In this document: positions 1 to 10,330 of the stretch, one piece after another
Layout of the letters: every line of letters begins with the position of its first letter
Position numbering within the stretch: position 1 is the first letter of the stretch
Origin: Solanum dulcamara
Taxonomy: Eukaryota > Streptophyta > Magnoliopsida > Solanales > Solanaceae
Direction of reading: 5' to 3'
Length of the DNA: 64,000 nucleotides
Assembly (NCBI RefSeq): GCF_947179165.1
Contig: NC_077245.1
Coordinates: 47,455,286-47,519,285, forward strand
Position numbers and translations under genes: made by a program
The notes under the pieces: generated by a model
Databases searched by the model: none
Told to the model about the DNA's origin: nothing
What the model saw: only the letters and a program-made list of their open reading frames with translations

Positions 1-314
1 CCGTTGATGGCTTTTGTCAAATTAAAAGAAGGGTAATTAAGTCTTTTCCCAACCTTTCCAAGTAGAAACCTTGATGTTTTGGGACAAAAATGAGTTCCTT
101 AACAGTACCATTCGACCCTTCCCTTCTCATAATTACTCCCAAGACTTAGAGCAAGGTTTCAAGAGGAGAAAAGCTCAGGTTTCAAGCATGTTCTTCAAGT
201 TCTTCAAGAATCTAATTCTTCAAGGTATATAAGGCTACTCAGAGTATTAGACTCAATTCTTCATCACCCCAATATCTAAATTTACTCAATAAGGAATTTA
301 TATAGGGTTTTAAC
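1..314 (+). mobile_element. Ty3/gypsy LTR fragment, A-like, cut off at both ends
   Basis: Noncoding. It resembles the part of the plus-strand A LTR near 22990-23250: a stretch ending in a gggtaatta-type segment, then a region rich in repeated ttcttcaag words, then a short lead into the next LTR block. A similar segment lies at 10970-11230. It begins outside the window and stops where the minus-strand LTR of element G starts at 315, so G probably inserted into it. The other side of the insertion is not recognisable. Confidence 0.55.
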
Positions 315-2698
315 TATCATGACCAGGACTATGGCCTAGACATTACACGGTGATCAGGAACCTGAAGGATGCCAACCAACCCTCTTAGCATACATTACAT
401 TCATAAGGTCAAGTATAACAACAATAGGAAGTAATGTGATGGGTAAGTCTCAAAATAAAATCTAAAGACAAAGGTGAAGCTTAGGCCCCATTAAATGGAC
501 TTATACATTTTCTTTATCTAAACATGCCTTTACTATACTAACATACGTGGGGGTATCGAATAAGCCACTAGCTCACCCAAACAAGAAAAGAAATGTTCTC
601 AAAATAACAGCATAGTCTAGAGGTAGAAAGAAAATATAAGCTCGATAGGTAGTCCCCATAGCATGAGGACTTACCAAATCAAGTGAACAAGTCTTCTATC
701 AAGCGAAGAGAGAGTAAGGTGATTGCCAAGCCCTATACTATAAGACAACATAGACAAATAAAAGAAGTATGCGTTAGTACTCTGAATTTACTAAGTAAGT
801 GAGCATGGAATGCAATATGCCATGATATAATAAAGTGACATAATAGACCATTCTAAGACCATGAAATCATTTGAATTACTATTTGGAATTGTGAAACTTG
901 GTAAATGAAATATAGGAACCATTATAAATCATAAAATAACTTAAACACTATAATCGTAATCATGAGTGACTATAGGAAACCATATACTTTGACAGCACCA
1001 TGAATCATAATGAAGTATACCATAAATATTTTGAGTAAAACCTTTAGCCTTGTGAGAGCACACACTTTACTTTGTGAGAGATGTTGTTAACAGACATAAA
1101 CCATGTGAGCTATAACATGGAGTCCCAATGTTTACCCATACATCGGAAAGGGGGAGGTTACTTGGAAAACTAGACTCTATATACCTTTGTGGATCCACTA
1201 AGCTACATGAAGGATCAAGACTCTAATACAGGTGACCCTTAAAAGAATCGAGCCTCTACTTTGGCTGATCCTTTATTCTTCAGTTGCACATACTTATGGG
1301 ATAATGGGATGGGTTTATCGCCTCAACTACAAAAGAGAGTGACTATCCCATGGTTTACTCAATGCTAGGTAAGATCTCAACAGAATATACAAATCAATAG
1401 TCAATAATTCAACATTATGTGAAGGGACTATATCTATTACTTGTCCACCATTCATAGAAGCATAATCGTAGAATAGCTTCTCAATCTTACCTCATGCAAT
1501 GTTAGTGTAGGCATTTCATCATTATATATTCATACTTAGGCGAGTTTAAAAACCCACCATCTTTCATACTTGACTGAAATTTTATCATAAAAGGTTATTT
1601 CCTTCTGTTCATGAGAATTGCTTGAAAGCCTTGTTAATACATGATCATAACATAAAGCTTTTCCTTGAAAATATAGTCTCGTGCATGAATCTATATGGAA
1701 TCATCTAAACAATCATGTAATTGACTTGGAATCATGTGATTTGACTTGAATAATACAAAATCATATAGAATTAGGTCAATTGAAATCATAATTGAAAGAA
1801 CCTATAAAGACATTCATAAGTTTGTACTTGAAGTTAGCATAATCCATAGGCCTAGGTTATACTTTATAGAAATCATATAATTTAATTGACTAATAAACAA
1901 CCATTGAATATTAATTCATTCATTTGAATAAGAATTAAACAAAACCCATTATGACATCATGAACCCTATATTGCATGTATGGGAATTTATTGGAAAATCA
2001 TTGAAATTATGCAATATCTTAGAATTTATGCATATTTGAGTAGAGAATCATGTAATAAAACTTAATTCATAAAATGGGAAGAAAAATCAGGGAACCCATA
2101 AATACCCATGCTTGAATTTAATATAAAATTTTAGAAATTGATTGGGCTTCATAGATGAAAGGATCCATGAATCAACACCACATATCTTGAAGTAAAAGCT
2201 AGAAGAATTTTTAAGAAATCTTGAATTTTGAAGAAGATTTTGAGAGAATTGTTTGATTATCTTTAATAGAGGTTTGAGAGCTTTTGTAGAGAGAGTATTT
2301 TGTAATTGGGAAATTGTGAAAGAATGAGAGGAAATTGAAGCTTTTGGATAATAAATAGAATTGAATCTAGTCCCAAAAACCATATAGGTTCATTCACTAC
2401 AAAATAGAAAAAGGTCCAAGGTGCCCTACTTAAATTGCACCTGGAAAATGCGATTTATGCACCTAGAAAATGTGATTTATGCACAACACATAAATAGCAT
2501 TCATCCAATTCACTTTATGGCTGACACGGTGATGGCGCACTATAGGCATGCTGTGCCAGGCCCCAAACTACTGAAATGTACTTTTGGTGCACTGCAGGAG
2601 CATCGCGCCTAGCTCCAAACTACTTAAACCTATTTCTAGCACACTGTTTTACCTTACTATATTATATTTCAAACTTTAAACATGTGGGGTATTATAAT
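315..2698 (-). mobile_element. 3' LTR of minus-strand element G
   Basis: A long noncoding block whose first 1.6 kb is repeated, with scattered substitutions and small indels, at 4132-5770. The shared start is TATCATGACC (a decayed TGTCATGACC). The inner end reads, on the minus strand, as an LTR start of the form TTATAATACCCCAC beside a purine tract. About 2.4 kb, typical of long-LTR Ty3/gypsy elements. The copies have clearly diverged, so the element is old. A further partial copy lies at 44891-45475. Confidence 0.75.
2437..2480. repeat. 22-bp tandem duplication inside the G LTR
   Basis: Two adjacent copies of a 22-bp unit starting gcacct, containing gaaaatg and gatttat, starting at 2437 and 2459 with two mismatches. 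It lies near the U3 start of the minus-strand LTR. No function is evident. Confidence 0.7.
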
Positions 2699-2712
2699 AT
2701 CCCTTCTTTAGA
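2699..2712 (-). other. Polypurine tract of element G
   Basis: On the minus strand this reads TAAAGAAGGGATA, directly before the 3' LTR. Just upstream is the ATTCGAGGAC-type sequence seen before the purine tracts of the other elements here (for example near 33080 and 37380). It would prime plus-strand DNA synthesis. Confidence 0.6.
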
Positions 2713-3039
2713 GTATTTGTCCTCGAATGGGAATTAAGCTAGCACGAATAGAGTGGACTGAATGTCTAGCATCCCAACATGAATGCATTAATACATCAAA
2801 AATGCATAAAATATGAGATTTTCAAATTCAACTTAAAACGTAACTTAAAATCGGCTTTGTGAGCATGCATGCATTTGAAATGGTATGGAAAAGCTAAAAC
2901 ATAAGGGTGCATGAGAATGAACATGGAAGGCTAGCACCTTTATCAATACCACAACTCAACCACCTATATTATCAAGTCAACCATGACATAACGAATACTA
3001 AACCAACTTTTATCAATCATTACCAAAACTAAAGGAAAA
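2713..3039 (-). mobile_element. Element G internal region between gag and the purine tract
   Basis: About 330 bp of AT-rich noncoding sequence. No protease, reverse transcriptase or integrase remains are visible, although pol should lie here in an autonomous Ty3/gypsy element. The gag frame simply stops and is followed by 3' untranslated sequence. Confidence 0.55.
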
Positions 3040-3911
3040 TCATAACCTACCAAGTGAAGAAGCCCGAGCCATCTCCCTTCCTTTTCTAGTAGCCACCAAA
3101 CAATCACTCATCTTATGGCCCATAACACTACACTTGTAGCAACCCTCCTTATCAGCCATGCATTCTCTTGGGTAAGTCCTACCAAAATTTTCACAAGGGG
3201 GAAAGGGACATCCTTCCTTGTTAGGCTTAGACACCGGGGCATTAGTGAAAAATGAGCCATTATTGGTTCAAGCCTTCCTGGACTCCCTCTTAGACCTCTC
3301 TTTTGACATCTATTCCTCTATTTTCTCGACATATGTCATGACCCTAGAAATATCCATCTCTTTGATGAGCATAGAGGTTCGACACTTGAAGGCATATTCC
3401 CTTAGACTCATATTACCTTGCTTGAGATTGATAAACTTCATCACCTTTTCCTCCCTCAATTCAATTGGAAAGAAGAGGTCAAGAAATGCAAATTTGAAAA
3501 TTTTCCAACCTATGGGACCCTTTTTAACTCTTTTGTCTCTCTATTGATTGTACCATATTTGAGCGACACCTTTGATTTAGTAGGCTACCAACTCCGTGTT
3601 CTCCTCCAATACACTCCCATAATATCCACAATCTTATACACTTCATCAATAAACTCTAGTGTATCTTCATCTACTTTTGAACCGTGGAATTCAGGAGGGT
3701 TTATTTTTGCAAAATGCCTTACTCTAGAAGCCTGAGTAGGATCATTCGAAGGAGCAACAACTCCTTGGTTAGCCACAATATGAGCTAGCATAGAGATAGC
3801 GGTCCAGAACTATGTATTAGTCGCATGACCAGGTATGGGACTATTAGATTATAGGACTTGTCCCTCATTAGCATTAAGCCCTCTTGGAAGTGGAGTTCTT
3901 CTTGGAGGCAT
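3040..3911 (-). pseudogene. gag: Ty3/gypsy gag (capsid plus zinc knuckle), element G, broken
   Basis: Gag forms the virus-like particle and its zinc knuckle packages element RNA. Read on the minus strand, it starts at the ATG near 3911 (MPPRRTP). It then shows a capsid N-terminal region with PPEFHGSKVDED (within 3585-3791), a capsid segment INLKQGNMSLREYAFK (around 3380-3440), and a CCHC zinc knuckle CYKCSVMGHKMSDC within 3040-3234. The reading frame changes along the way and has stops. Compared with the A-element gag at 24696-25615, about 40-45 residues are missing between the LREYAFK and IKEMDIS segments, so there is an internal deletion. A plus-strand reading of 3218-3547 is only its antisense shadow. 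Confident as gag; the exact clade is inferred. Confidence 0.85.
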
Positions 3912-4112
3912 TTTCTGAAAATCGTAAAGAACAATCATTAGGGAGAGGAAGTCTTACAGTACACTCTATCGCACAACATACATTATGAAAAAAGTGAAGA
4001 TTTTCTAAGATGCTTCATAGTCTCCTATTCATAGGTATGGCACACTTCACACTGTTGAATAAGACCCACCCTATTTGACGCAGCATGTTAGACTCCCTAG
4101 GACTCTTTAAAC
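3912..4112 (-). mobile_element. Element G leader between primer-binding site and gag
   Basis: About 200 bp of noncoding leader on the minus strand linking the primer-binding site to the gag start. It shows no open frame. A leader of this kind, with packaging and dimerisation signals, is normal for LTR retrotransposons, but no specific signal was identified here. Confidence 0.5.
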
Positions 4113-4127
4113 CTGGCTCTGATACAA
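4113..4127 (-). other. Primer-binding site of element G (initiator tRNA-Met type)
   Basis: The minus strand reads TGTATCAGAGCCAGG four to five bases inside the LTR end. This matches the TGGTATCAGAGC complement of the initiator tRNA-Met 3' end with one mismatch. It fixes the element's orientation as minus and the right-hand LTR as its 5' LTR. Confidence 0.8.
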
Positions 4128-4131
4128 AATT

Positions 4132-5770
4132 TATCATGACCCAGACTATAGTCTAGCCGCGATACAGCGATCGGGAAAATAAAAGAACCCAATCAAGACT
4201 CTTAGCATACATTACATACTAAAGTCAAGTAAAACAACAATAGGAAGTAATGTGATGGGTAACTATCAAAATAAAATCTAAAGATAAAGATGAAACTTGG
4301 ACCCGATTAAATGGACTTACATATTTTCTTTGCCTAAATATACCTATACTATACTAACATAGGTGGGGGAATATAACAAGCCACTTGATAACCTAAACAA
4401 GAAAAGAAAGGTTCTCAAAATAACAACATAGTCTAGAGGTAGCAAGAAAATATAAGCTCGATAGGTAGTCCCCGAAGTATGAGGACTTACCAAATTAAGT
4501 GAACAAGTCTTCTATCTAGCCACGAGAGTGTGTAGGGTGATCGCCAAGCCCTACATTATTAGAGAATATAGGCAAAAAATAAAGTGTGCATTAGTACTTT
4601 AAATATACTAAGTATGTGAGTATGTAGTCCAATATAACATGATACAATAAATTGACATAATAGACCAATCTAAGACCATAAAATCATTTGAATTACTATT
4701 TGGAATCAAAAAACATAGACAAGTCAATATCGGAACCATCATGGATCATAAAAGAACTTAAACACTATAATGGTAATCATGAGTCATTATAGGAAACTAA
4801 ATACTTTGAAAATACCATGAATCGTAATGAAGTATACCATAAATCTTTTTAGTGAAACCTTTAACCTTGTGAGATCACACACTTTACTTTGTGAGAGACA
4901 CCGTTAACCGACATAAACCATGTGAGCTATAACATGGAGTCTCAATGTATACCCATACATCAAAAAAAAGAAGGCAGTTACTTCCCAAGATAGATGCCTT
5001 TATGCCTATGTGGATCCACTAAGCTACATGAAGGATAGAGCCTCTACTATAGGTGACCTTAATGGAATCGAGCCTCTACTTTGGGTGATTTTTTATGCTA
5101 TGGTAGCACGTAGTTATGGGATAATAGGATCTTACTACGGGTCTCTTGCCTCAACTATAGGAGAGAATTCCTATTCCAAGGTCCACTCGGTGCTAGGTAA
5201 GCTCTCAACGGAATAGACAAATCATAATCCATATAGTCAACATCATATGAGAGGGTCAATATTTTCTATCTGTCTGCCATTCATAGAAATAAAATGATAA
5301 AATAGCTCCTCAATCTTACCTCATGTAATGTGTGTAGTCATTTCATCATTACACATTCATACTTATGTGAGTTTGAAAACCCACCATCATTTAAACTTGA
5401 CTTAAATTTCATCATAAAAGTTTTTCCTTCTTTTCATAAGAATTGCTTGAAAGTCTTGTAAACACATGATCATAGTATAAAGCTTGTCCTTGAAAAATAT
5501 AGTCTCATGCATGAATCAATATGTAATTATCCTTAAAATCATGTAATTGACTTGAAATCATGCAGTTTGACTTGAATCGTAAGAAAATCATATATAATTA
5601 GGTCAATTGAAATCATAATTGAAAGAACCCATAAATACATTCATAAATTCATACTTGAAGTTAGCATAATCCATGGGCCTGGATAATACTTTATAGAAAT
5701 CATGTAATTTATTGAGTAATAGACTACAATGAATACTTATTAATGCATTTGAATGAGAATTAAACAAAAG
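4132..5770 (-). mobile_element. 5' LTR of element G, truncated
   Basis: Repeats 315 to about 1935 of the left LTR: same start, same order of words (for example the segment with gtagtcccc and aggacttaccaaat), moderate divergence. Similarity stops near 5770, after aattaaacaaaa, where LINE-related sequence begins. The last ~750 bp of the LTR is missing, so no target-site duplication can be tested. Confidence 0.7.
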
Positions 5771-5840
5771 AATTCAACATCTTTAGGAAAACCCTAGTAA
5801 TCATTATCTCAAGGAAGGGCATTTTAGTCACAAAAATGAA

Positions 5841-8605
5841 ATGGGGTGGGACCCACCTCCGGACCTCGAAAAATTTCGTTCGAAAGATGGAATCGTAGAT
5901 TCCGTCGATACGAACACAACGAAAGTTACCTCACTCTCAGATTCCATCTACAGCTCCTCAAATTTGCAAAAAACTGAAGTGATCACTGTTCATTGTTCGA
6001 GTGAGGAGCTGCTGCAAGCTGAAAAAATCATATCCTTGAGAAATCGTGGATTGCTAAAGGTTATAAACAATATTGGAGATGATTCTTCATACCATATGCC
6101 AACCACAGTACAAAATTCACAAAAACATTTAGTCCCAATTGTGAAAAATGCAGAGGCGCATCAGCTCAGCATCGCCGCCAATGCGCCACCACTGCGCCTT
6201 CAATTTCCAGACACCTACGGCGATATTCTAGCCCTCGCACCACCTGGGCTTTGTCCGCAAGGACAAGGCGCCCCGCTAGGAACAAAAATCTCTAGCGAAA
6301 TCAACTCCGGCGAACAAATTGTTGTCGGCGCCGGAGCTCCGGCAAGCCATAACGCACAAGAGGAATGCCAAAATGTTCCTCAAGCTTTTATCAATCTCCC
6401 CAGCCATGTGCGCCATCTCGAATCACTTCCACAGTCTTCGAATTTATCCTTGAGCTCTGACAACAATGGAGTCGCCGGAGCTCCGGCGAGCCAATCCATC
6501 CAAGACCAATACCAAAAGGTGCGTAACAGTGTGGATAAGGTTTCTAACTATAACACATGTCTCGAATCTCTACAAACAAGTTCAAATTCAAAAATTCGTC
6601 AAGACGACTTTGGTGGTGCCGGAGCTCGGTGAACCAATTGGCAAGAGACCAATTCCAAAAGACTCATCAAGGTGTTATGAAGCTTCCAAGCTATATAGAG
6701 TGCCTCGAATCACCATCAACAAGCTCAAATTCAAAAAGTCGTCAAGACTTGCATCTCCCTGAAGAACACTGTCACAGTGTTGTTCGAGCTGAAGCTGTGG
6801 CTGTTGTATTGGATCATGTTCAAAATGACCAACAAGGAAATAGAATTCTAATATTGGAAGGCATTGAAGAAAATGGTCATGCCCCAAAAGAAATTTCGAA
6901 GGGGAACTTCACTAATAAGCAATGGAACAGTGCTCCTACTGTGGCTCATCCAGGTAAGTCTTCTAACTATTTCAACCAATATCTAGTAAAAAGTGCTGAT
7001 CATAGTAACAATGTTGTTCAAATGCATAGTGACACTGTCGAACCTCATGAACTTAGCTTACTTGATAATAATGTACAAAAAGGAAATTTAGCTAATACTG
7101 CTACTGTTAAGCCTACTAATTTGCATCTAGCTGTGACCAAAAATAATGAGGAAATTCAGAATTCTACTCACAATGTTGATACTGATCTTGTTGCTAAGCA
7201 CAAGGAGCAGGGGAACATAATACTTGGTAATGTTGAAAAAAACAAACAACCTGAACAGTTGAACAGGGGACTCAATGTGAAATCTCAACCTGTCCATAGA
7301 CCTTATGTTCCTAATAGCAATCCTATGAAAGTGTCAAATAATTTTGATGCTATTAAATCTACTAACAAACCTGCTGCTCTGAATACTGGAAGCAACCTAG
7401 GTTCTAGAAACTCAAACCAACTTAGAGCTCCAAGTTTTAATACTCCTACTCCTAATAATCATGTGGTGCTTCCCAATACTAATTTACCTGCCAAACAAAC
7501 CAAGCACCCCAATACTAATACTCCAACCCCTCCTAATCCTGTCATCCACCAAACTCTGGCTACTAAGTTGAGATCCCAAGAAGCTATGAAAACAGACACT
7601 ATTGATATTACACCTCCCAAAATTACCACAAAGCAAGGCTATCCAGCTGTAGTATTTACAGAAGAAGATTTCCTGGTGAAATTGGCTAGTGATTGTAAGT
7701 ATACTCTAATAGGAAAATTCACAAATACTATGCCTAAGATGGAAACCATTAGAAAGGAATTCATCTTACAAACAGAGCTTAGAGGAGGAGTGAAACTTAC
7801 CCATTTTAACTCTAGGCATCTGTACATAGATTTGGACAATGAGTATGATCACTCTACTGTTTGGTCCAAAGGAAGAATGTACATAAATGGCCAACTTATG
7901 AGACTCCAGCTGTGGACCCCCACCTTCAAGCCTGAAGAAGAAACATCTCTAGTTCCTATATGGGCTATATTACCTGAATTACCTTGGCACTGTTATCGTT
8001 TTGCAGTGGTAACTCCATTACTGTCCCCAATTGGAAAGGTGTTGTTCTTGGATTTGGCAACCTACAAGAAAACAAGGGGTAGTGTTGCAAAAGTCAAAGT
8101 ACAAATTGACCTTACAAAACAAAGACCACAACATGTATGGATGGGGTATGGTGAGGATGAAAATGGAGCAGGAAGGTGGCAGTCTATCCAATATGAGGGG
8201 GTGCCAGATTACTGTCAACACTGCAAACATCAAGGTCACACCATTCATGTTTGTACTGTGAAAAGAAGGGTTGAAGATAATAAGAAAAAGCAAGTTCAAG
8301 AAGAAGAAGCAAGAAACAAAGATAAGTCCAGCAATGAAAAGAATAAGGAACAACAGAACAAGGAGCTAAAACACCAAGAAGACAAACAAAATAAGGAACA
8401 ACAAAACACTAGCAAAGCTGAAGCTGAAAAAAGAGACCAAGAACATGCAGGTTGGCAAATTCAAAGGAGGAAAGGCAAAAAAGATGGACAACACAACCAA
8501 CAACAACCACAACAACATAAAACACAAGTATCCATGACAAAAGGGGAAAGTTCAGTACCACCCCAGCATATTATCAGCAGCAGCAAAGAAGGAAAATCTC
8601 AATAG
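5841..8605 (+). pseudogene. LINE-type ORF1 protein (DUF4283-like domain + CCHC zinc knuckle), one frameshift
   Basis: In plant L1-clade LINEs, ORF1 encodes an RNA-binding chaperone. The first frame (ATG 5841, MGWDPPPDL) stays open to the TGA at 6630-6632; the second frame is open from before 6557 to the TAG at 8605. Aligning the internal 144-bp repeats shows why: the third unit lacks one C in the gagctccgg word near 6628, shifting the frame. Without that lesion the frame would span about 920 codons. The second part carries a DUF4283-like region (about 7660-8200; TLIGKFTNTMPKMETIRKEF, then WAILPELPWHCY), a zinc knuckle CQHCKHQGHTIHVC at 8213-8254, and a Lys/Gln/Glu-rich tail (8265-8560). No ORF2 (endonuclease/RT) follows. 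It might instead be a nuclear DUF4283 gene, but the context favours LINE. Confidence 0.8.
6330..6760 (+). repeat. 144-bp in-frame tandem triplication inside LINE ORF1
   Basis: The word gccggagct recurs at 6330, 6474 and 6618, exactly 144 bases (48 codons) apart. Each unit repeats the same order: GAPAS-like start, a Gln-rich stretch, ...LES(L/P)...SSN.... Units 2 and 3 are closest in their last third. The third unit has the one-base deletion that splits the reading frame. The 3n period suggests the repeats expanded while the frame was translated. Confidence 0.85.
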
Positions 8606-8822
8606 CAGGCAGGTATGCTTAATAACTCTAACTTTAATACTTGTAATATCCAAGCTTGTAATGTAGACTCTGGAGTCTAGAGCCTACTCCCCACTCCCCA
8701 TACAATATTGGATCCCAGCCCCCATAATCCCATATAGCAGGTATTACATGTTAAGGTCGACTCAGGCCTATATTTTGGCATTAGGTTATAGTTTTACCCC
8801 TCGAGTTTGGGGTATGACACAT
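8606..8822 (+). other. Sequence after LINE ORF1; boundary with an LTR
   Basis: Noncoding. It holds no ORF2 start and no poly-A tail of a LINE. It ends in ggggtatgaca (to 8821), the form taken on this strand by the start of a minus-strand LTR (TGTCATACCCC). The LINE is therefore cut off here by other retrotransposon sequence, or its 3' half was deleted. Confidence 0.4.
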
Positions 8823-10330
8823 AGCATGACATAAAGAGTATGAAATCAAGAGTAGTCATAAATGCAAAACATAGTCTCAACATAGAAACCTCAAAATAAA
8901 GAGAATTCAAACATAATCATCAAAATGAATGAAACATTCTTCTATAGTCAAGAAAAGCCTCTACTAAAGTAGAAGGGGACATAGGAAAATCCCTATGTCA
9001 CCCAAACCATGAAAGTAAAATAGTCTGGACATAAGAAATGACATAGAAGGTTCGCTCTTAAAACACAAGGACTTACTAAAGTTGAAAAACTTCGAGTAGA
9101 AATTGGAACTAGCCATGTGGAGCAATGAGAGCGTTGTGAGCTATATTATGAAATAATATAGGCAAAAGTATGTGTTAGTACATTCCGTATGAGAAATATG
9201 TATTACATGACAAGAGGAAAAATAAATATGAACATAACATGCATGACCAAGATATCTTTTAAAAGCATGAAGTATATCATGAAAATATATAATTAGGTCA
9301 ATGCATTATAAAACATAATTTAAGTACTTATAAGAAACAATAATCATTTTGTGGGATATGGACCATAATCGATTATAAAACCATGTGAGCTATAATATGG
9401 AGTCCGGTATAACTTTTACACAGAAAAAACAGAGTCTACTTGACAAGGTATCCTCCGTATCTTTCATATCATGTGCTATATGTGGATCCTCTAGCAAAGT
9501 TATTTAAGACTACCTATGGGGGAAACATAGTTTGGGACTTGATATTGATACTAGAAACTTCCTTACCAAGCCTCCACCTCAAGCCCTCTCGGTTCTAAGT
9601 CAAATCCCAATGGAATGGATAAAACATATCATAAGGAAAGGCAATAATAATATATCAATCCACATTGATAAAATATCATAGAATAGCTCCTTAAGTCATG
9701 ATTTCATAACATCATTCATATAGACACTTACCTTTCTAAGAATCTAAACCATGATTCCATTTATATTGTAAGAAAAACTTTCACAATTCATTCATTGTTA
9801 CATGAAAATATACTTGAAACATAATTCATAGCTTTCACGAATCATTCATAAAACCTTCACAAGTTCATGATCATAATTCATAGTCCATGGTTAAATATTA
9901 TATAGATAATGCATGGGTCCATGTGAAATTAATTTAAAATCATTTATCATAGTAAATTCATGCATAACATAGTAGAATAACACTAATTGAAATTAATTTA
10001 AGAAAGGCCCATGAAAAAATGAGACGAAACCCTAATTGAATTGGGTGAAATAGAGTTTTGAGAAATTATGTTCTTTTGGGACCCAATAGATGAATGGAAT
10101 TCATTGATGAAATAACAAATACCCGGGTAATGAATGTCCTAATGCAATTAAGATTGAACTTAACTTGAAACTTGAACCCTAACTTGATTTGAAGAAGAAG
10201 CTTTCGAGAGAATTCTCAGAGAGAAAATTTTGATTGGGATATTATTTGAGAAAATAAATAGTTAATGAAGTATTTTGGGTAGGTATTTGTATAGGAGGTA
10301 CCCCAAAACATCGTGGTGTTACTATTAAAA
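8823..10330 (-). mobile_element. Degraded minus-strand LTR, distantly A/G-like
   Basis: Noncoding, AT-rich. It shares word order with the G LTR: a ggacttac...aagt segment (9069), ccatgtgagctataatatgg (9393), a tgtggatcc segment (9482) and cataga-atagctcc (9677). It is much more diverged than the two G LTRs are from each other, so it is probably a different and older subfamily. Neither end could be placed exactly. Confidence 0.5.

Noticed and set aside
3218..3735. Two overlapping plus-strand open frames
   Set aside because: They lie antisense to the element G gag, which has recognisable motifs on the minus strand.
8018..8353. Minus-strand open frame with a hydrophobic, membrane-like N-terminus
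   Set aside because: It is the antisense of the zinc-knuckle and Lys/Glu-rich part of LINE ORF1; the hydrophobicity is a by-product of AAG/GAA codons read backwards.
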